A stretch of 34,769 bases of DNA from Chlamydomonas sphaeroides (lineage: Eukaryota; Chlorophyta; Chlorophyceae; Chlamydomonadales; Chlamydomonadaceae). Positions 30,601-34,769 of the stretch are shown in pieces (position 1 is the first letter of the stretch; each line of letters opens with the position of its first letter). Made by a program: the position numbers and the translations under genes. The notes beneath the pieces are model-generated. The model was not told the DNA's origin. It saw nothing but the letters and a program-made list of their open reading frames with translations, and did not search any database. Where the stretch lies: NCBI GenBank assembly GCA_001662425.1, contig BDDC01000062.1:98233-133001 (forward strand), written 5' to 3'.

Positions 30601-33600
30601 CCGAGCTGCGAGAGCAGTTTGGCCAGGCAAGGACGCTGCTCGAGGTGCGTGAGTCGCGGCGGGCGGGGCCCCACGTACAGACAAGATGTTCGCGCCAGCC
30701 GGCTTGGGCGGTCCCGGGGGCGCCGCGCAGACAGGCGCCTGCCCTGTGTGCCAGGGGCCATCCGTGCGTGACGAAGGCCTCTGCCCGTGCAGGTGCTGGA
30801 GCAGCGCGGCCGCGAGCAGCGCTCCGAGAACGCGCAGCTGGCGGCGCGGCTGGCGGCGGCGGGCGGCGAGGTGGCGGCGGAGCGGCAGCGCGCGGCGGGG
30901 CTGGAGCAGCAGCTGGCGGCGCGCGACGCGGCGGCGCAGGTGAGCACACCCTGGTTTCTCCACCCGGGCCATTACCGGCCGCAGCAGCAACCCACCTGGC
31001 TTCCTAGTGCCTGGTGAGCCTGCACCGGTCGTGGCCCCACACACACGACCGACGCGTCACCAGCCCAGGGCGTGCCGCGCGCGTCGTGCTTACCATATGT
31101 TACCTATCTCTGAGCGCACGCACTGCGCGCCGACACGCCGCAGGCCGTGCGGCGGCAGCTGGTCGGCTTCAAGGCGGCTGTGGACCAGCAGGCCGGCGCC
31201 CTGGAGGCGCGCGCCTCGCAGCTGGGCGCCCACGCCGCGCGCCTCAGCTACGCCTGCAGCCGGCTGGGCTTCGTGCTGCGGCTGGCGGCGGCGGGGCGGC
31301 TGGCGGCGCCCGGCAGGGCCGGGGCCGCCGGCAGCAGCACCTCGGCGGCTGTGGCGGGGCTGCAGCATGTGGCGCTCAAGGGCCTGCTGGCGGCCAGCCC
31401 CGTGGCGCACAGGGCCGCGGCCGCGGCGGCGGTGGCGGCCGCCAGCGACGCGGCCGCAGCAAGCGGTGAGGGGTTGGCAGGGTCGGCCGCCGTATGTCAT
31501 GTCGTCGGATGCCCAGCGCCGGTCGCGTCCTCACTGTCCCACACCCGCTGCGCTGCGTGTCCCGCCACGGCAGGAGCGGGTCCCCTTGCGCCGGCCCAGG
31601 GCGGCGGCGAGGAGGGCCCCTTGGTGGCGGTCCTGCGCCAGGAGCTGGCGCGGGCGGGGCGCGACCGGGAGGTGCTGCTGCGGCAGCTGGCGCAGGTGCG
31701 GGCGCAGCGCTGGGCTGTGCTATACTTTTGCAGTGCCGGGTGTGCGCACCACACCCCTTGGAAAGGCCCCTTGGATTCCGTGTCTGTCGTAGCAGCGACA
31801 GGTAGTGCTGATGGAGCGCGCCTGTCTGCCTGGGTGTGCAAAGCTTGGATTCGTTGTTGTCTGCGTGGCCTCAGTTGAGCAGCTCGGCGGAGGAGCGCAT
31901 CAGGTCCGCGCAGGCGGCCATGGCGGAGCGCGAAGCGGCGGCCCGGGAGGCGGCGGTGGCGGCGCACGTGGGGTCGGCGCAGCGAGCGGCGCACGAGGCA
32001 GCGGAGCGCCGGGTAGGACCTCATGAATGTTCAAGGCACGACACGCGCGCTGAAGGGACAAGAAGCACAGCGGTGCTGCTGCCGACGCGCCTCCCTCCCA
32101 CACAACGAGCTGTTCCAAAGCACAACTAGCGGCGCCTCGCTCAGGCTGCCGACGCGCCCCCCTCCCGCCCGCAGGTGCAGGCTGTGACTGCGGCCTTTGC
32201 GGAGCAGGCCGCCCGCGCCAAGCAGCTGCTGGCGGCGGCGGCGGCGGAGCTGGAGGAGCAGTGCCGCCGCACCGAGGCCGCGGCGGGCGTGCGGCTGAGC
32301 CGGGCGCTGCTGCGGCTGCGCGACGTGGAGCAGCAGGTGCGGCCACCAGCGGGGCATCACGGGGTCGGGCAGCCGCCGGCATACCCGCAGAACGTACGGA
32401 GCCACCATGGGTGGCATCTCGGGAGACGAGCCGTGTCGTCGCTGGGGTCCTTGCGGCATTGGCACGCTGGGCCGCAGCTGCTGCGGGGCTACCTAGCGCG
32501 CTGCACCGGGGCAGCGGTCCCATGCGGCGCCCACCCCGCCCGTGCCCGCCCGCAGCTGGCCCGGCTGCACGGCGCGCAGCAGCGCGCCGCCCGGGAGCTG
32601 CAGTCGGAGCGCGCGGCGCGCGGCCGGCTGGAGCTGGAGCTGGCGCAGGCGCGGCGCGCCGAGGCAGAGCAGGCGCGCCAGGCGGCAGGCCGCGCGGGCG
32701 AGGCGCACGCCAAGGTGGGCGGCGCGCGGCGCCCTGCCTGCTGGTGACCCTCTGCAGCCCACACGGCGGTTACAACTCTAGCCCGCTCCCCGGGTAGCTG
32801 CCGCCAGCGTGGTGTGCTGGCACACGCGCTGGCGCTACGCCCCTGCTGATGCGGTTGTTGGCGGGCATGCTGACGCTGGTGAGTCCCGTACCCCTGCACC
32901 CAGATGGCTGAGCTGGCGGCGGCGCACGAGGAGGCGCTGACCGCGGAGCGCCGCCGCTGCGCCGAGGCGGAGCGGCTGTCGGCCAAGGCCGCGGCCGAGC
33001 TGGGCTCCCTGGAGCGGCAGCTGGCGCGGCTGCGGGAGGTGCGCGAGCAGCAGGAGGACGCCAGGTGCGAGCGCGGCCTGCGTCCCTATGCTTGTGGGGC
33101 AGCCGGCCGCCTGTGGGCAGCGTGTGGGCAGCGCGATGCGCCATTGCCGGGATGGAGCACGTATGCGCCAGGGCAGAATGAGCGGTGGACGGGTGGGCCC
33201 GTACCTGCATATCTATGCGTGCGGTGTGGGTTTGTCCCCCGCGCGGAGTCTACCCCCAGCCCCGGGTCATCCCTCGGACCCGCAGGCTGCGGCGGCTGCA
33301 GGCGCAGGTGCACGAGCAGGAGACGCAGCTGCGCAGCCTGCGCCGCGAGCGGGCCACGCTGCTGGCTGTGCTGAGGAAACACAACCTGCACGAGCCCGAG
33401 GCCGCCACCAGCGACCTGGCCGCTGGCGGCGCCGCAGCCGCCGCTCGGGGCGGCGGAGATGATGGGCGGGCTGCGGCGGCGGACGAGGCTGAGGTGGATG
33501 ATACGGCGGCGGACTCGGACGCGGGCAGGGCTGGCGCGGCGCAGCGCGGGGGTGGTGGTGGTAGTGGGCCGGGTGGGCTGCGCCGCGAGGAGGCAGGCGA

Positions 33601-33880
33601 GGAGCTGCTGGCACTGCCGCTGCCGCCGTCGCAAGGGCCTGGCGGCGGGAGGAGCCTAGCGGCAGGCGGGGCAGCGGCAGCGGCAGCGGCGCTCGCACGC
33701 CCCGCCGCACAGCCGGTGGCGGCGGGCGGCAGCATAGCCAGCATCTTGCGCGGTGCCGGCGCCGGCGCGGCGCCCAGGGCCGCGCGTGCCGTGCCGGCCG
33801 CCGCTAGCCCGCCGCGCCGCCAACCGCAGCACCCCGCGCTGGCGAAGGGGATCGCGGCAGCGGCGCCAGAGGCTAAATGA
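27673..33880 (+). CDS. LRR plus coiled-coil protein, VFL1/LRRCC1-like
   Basis: Fifteen exons: 27673-27890, 27984-28068, 28179-28906, 29034-29106, 29269-29475, 29898-30207, 30406-30644, 30793-30939, 31144-31465, 31574-31695, 31875-32012, 32175-32336, 32556-32714, 32904-33064, 33286-33880. Phases close exactly (3,666 bases, 1,221 residues). Five SDS22-type LRRs occupy residues 18-130 (MESLDLRQNDLANI, LRELRIDGNVITSL, LLVLTARGNRISQL, LRMLDLADNLLD, LEELDVSGNPV). A Pro/Gln/Gly-rich linker follows to about 330, then roughly 700 residues of coiled coil (QLIEEHGRLAQRA to LRRERATLLAVLRKHN) and an Ala/Gly/Pro tail with GGSIASILRG. Five N-terminal LRRs followed by a long coiled coil is the layout of Chlamydomonas VFL1 and its animal homologue LRRCC1, which set basal-body position and number. 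The assignment rests on architecture only; other LRR-coiled-coil ciliary proteins remain possible. Confidence 0.75.
28896..29034 (+). repeat. Intron flanked by a perfect 12-bp direct repeat
   Basis: TCCGACCACAGG occurs at 28896-28907 (exon end plus first intron base) and again at 29023-29034 (intron end plus first exon base), 127 bases apart, which equals the intron length. The splice sites lie at identical positions inside the two copies, ACAG|GTGCGG and ACAG|GCAGC. Confidence 0.85.
29476..29897 (+). other. 422-base intron with an internal direct repeat
   Basis: AGCTCTTGCCAAAG, followed by a CACCCCA-type stretch and GCCTGAGGCCTA, occurs at 29527-29572 and again at 29725-29773, with a six-base insertion in the second copy. 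The offset is about 198 bases. No exon is needed here: the flanking exons join in phase 0. Confidence 0.7.
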
Positions 33881-34769
33881 CCAGGTCCTGCGCGTTGCAT
33901 CGGGTCTGCCGCTGTCCGGCTTAAAGAGGGGTGCTCTTAAAGTGCTGACGCTGGTCCAGAGGCATGGGGGATGGGGATGGTGCCTGAACGCCGGCGGCTG
34001 TGTCTTGGGGCCTTACGTAGAGGGAGGGCAGAGGGTTGCGCCCAGGCGTTTGCGTGGCCCGCTTGGACGTGGACGGCTGGGCACTGGGCCCGTGCGGCCC
34101 AACGGGTGTCTGTGGGGGCTGAGGGGAGAGTCACCGGTCAGTCGCCGTAGCGTGCGCGCTGGCTTGTACGGCTGGGACGTGGTCGTGGCTGCGGGCAACC
34201 GGCCATTGTGATATTCATGCAACCTGCTGACGTCAGAACAGCCGCGAGCAGGCCTGGGCAGCACAACACGATCGTCGGCGGTTGGGATGGGGCGCGGGCC
34301 CACCACTAGCCGTTCCAGAGCCGCTCCATTTGCACCAGGCTTGAAGGTGTTCCCGGACAAGGGAGCGGCGGAGAGCGCCAACACCAACTCACCCTGCAAC
34401 AGCCCCACCCTTTGCCAGGCTCCAAGCCGCCTTCCGCCCGGGCGCACGCACCAGGTCACCAGCTCGCGGCGGCCATCAACCTCAGAATTATGGACGTGCG
34501 GCAACCTTTCTCGGGACGTGCATAGGCGCGATCCTGGTCCCTTAACCACACGGACAACGCCGGGCACGCCCGCGTCAAAGAGATGTCCGGAACCCTGCCC
34601 GTGGCCTCGCCAGCATTGCCTGTTACTGTTACTGTTACTGTTACTGTTACTGTTACTGTTACTGTTACTGTTACTGTTACTGTTACTGTTACTGTTACAC
34701 TGCAAAGCGGAGGTCGCCGTTTCACAGCCAGGGGGGCCATCGGCAGATCAGGTCATCTCAGTGCACTAG
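33881..34769. other. Downstream region without a supported gene
   Basis: 889 bases following the LRR gene. No TGTAA is visible. Overlapping frames on both strands run into the hexanucleotide array and translate it as alternating dipeptides; none shows a recognisable domain. The stretch 34200-34620 may be part of a dispersed repeat ending in the array, but this cannot be judged from one copy. Confidence 0.4.
34621..34698 (+). repeat. (TGTTAC)13 hexanucleotide array
   Basis: Thirteen uninterrupted copies of TGTTAC, 78 bases. Because the unit is six bases, all frames stay open: Leu-Leu and Val-Thr on plus, and Ser-Asn and Val-Thr on minus. Confidence 0.98.

Noticed and set aside
34013..34705. 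230-codon minus frame starting with a Ser-Asn repeat
   Set aside because: The start lies in the hexanucleotide array, and the rest shows no domain, splice support or conserved pattern.
1..34769. CRISPR array, phage, plasmid or prokaryotic operon
   Set aside because: The genes are intron-rich with TGTAA signals. The repeats found are simple-sequence or intragenic, with no repeat-spacer pattern.

Overview
The window is very GC-rich nuclear DNA from a green alga, most likely Chlorophyceae. Three things suggest this. The genes are split by many short spliceosomal introns. TGTAA, the usual chlorophycean polyadenylation signal, lies downstream of several stop codons. The gene content is plant-lineage: an MSH7-type MutS homologue, a TPLATE/TSET-type small longin subunit and a VFL1/LRRCC1-like basal-body protein. 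All exon structures below were built by hand by matching splice sites and reading phase to protein pattern. The high GC content leaves long spurious open frames on both strands, and those were discarded.

Layout: (1) 1-7825, minus strand: the 5' part of a giant Ala/Glu-rich coiled-coil gene, at least 2,185 codons, running off the left edge. (2) 8192-18036, minus: a 20-exon MSH7-like mismatch-repair gene encoding about 1,964 residues, with a roughly 780-residue disordered N-terminal extension and a 372-base assembly gap inside one intron. (3) 18385-19023, plus: a four-TM membrane protein, divergent from MSH7. (4) 20485-22564, minus: a six-exon, 338-residue coiled-coil protein. (5) 23199-23981: a poorly resolved locus with a probable 58-residue two-TM protein on plus and a candidate coding exon on minus. 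(6) 24864-26687, plus: a six-exon, 150-residue longin-fold adaptor subunit resembling LOLITA/TSPOON. (7) 27673-33880, plus: a 15-exon, 1,221-residue LRR plus coiled-coil protein resembling VFL1/LRRCC1. (8) 33881-34769: no convincing gene, ending in a 13-copy hexanucleotide array.

The genes do not form one pathway; this is an ordinary eukaryotic neighbourhood, and I see no phage, plasmid, CRISPR or toxin system. The most interesting points are an MSH7 whose mismatch-reading F-Y-E motif reads F-Y-N and whose Walker A carries two substitutions; three inferred GC-AG introns among about 53, two of them adjacent in the MSH7 ATPase region; several stop-free introns of length 3n; block and tandem duplications in the giant coiled-coil gene; an intron flanked by a perfect 12-bp direct repeat; and a duplicated gene end that copies C-terminal codons plus stop.
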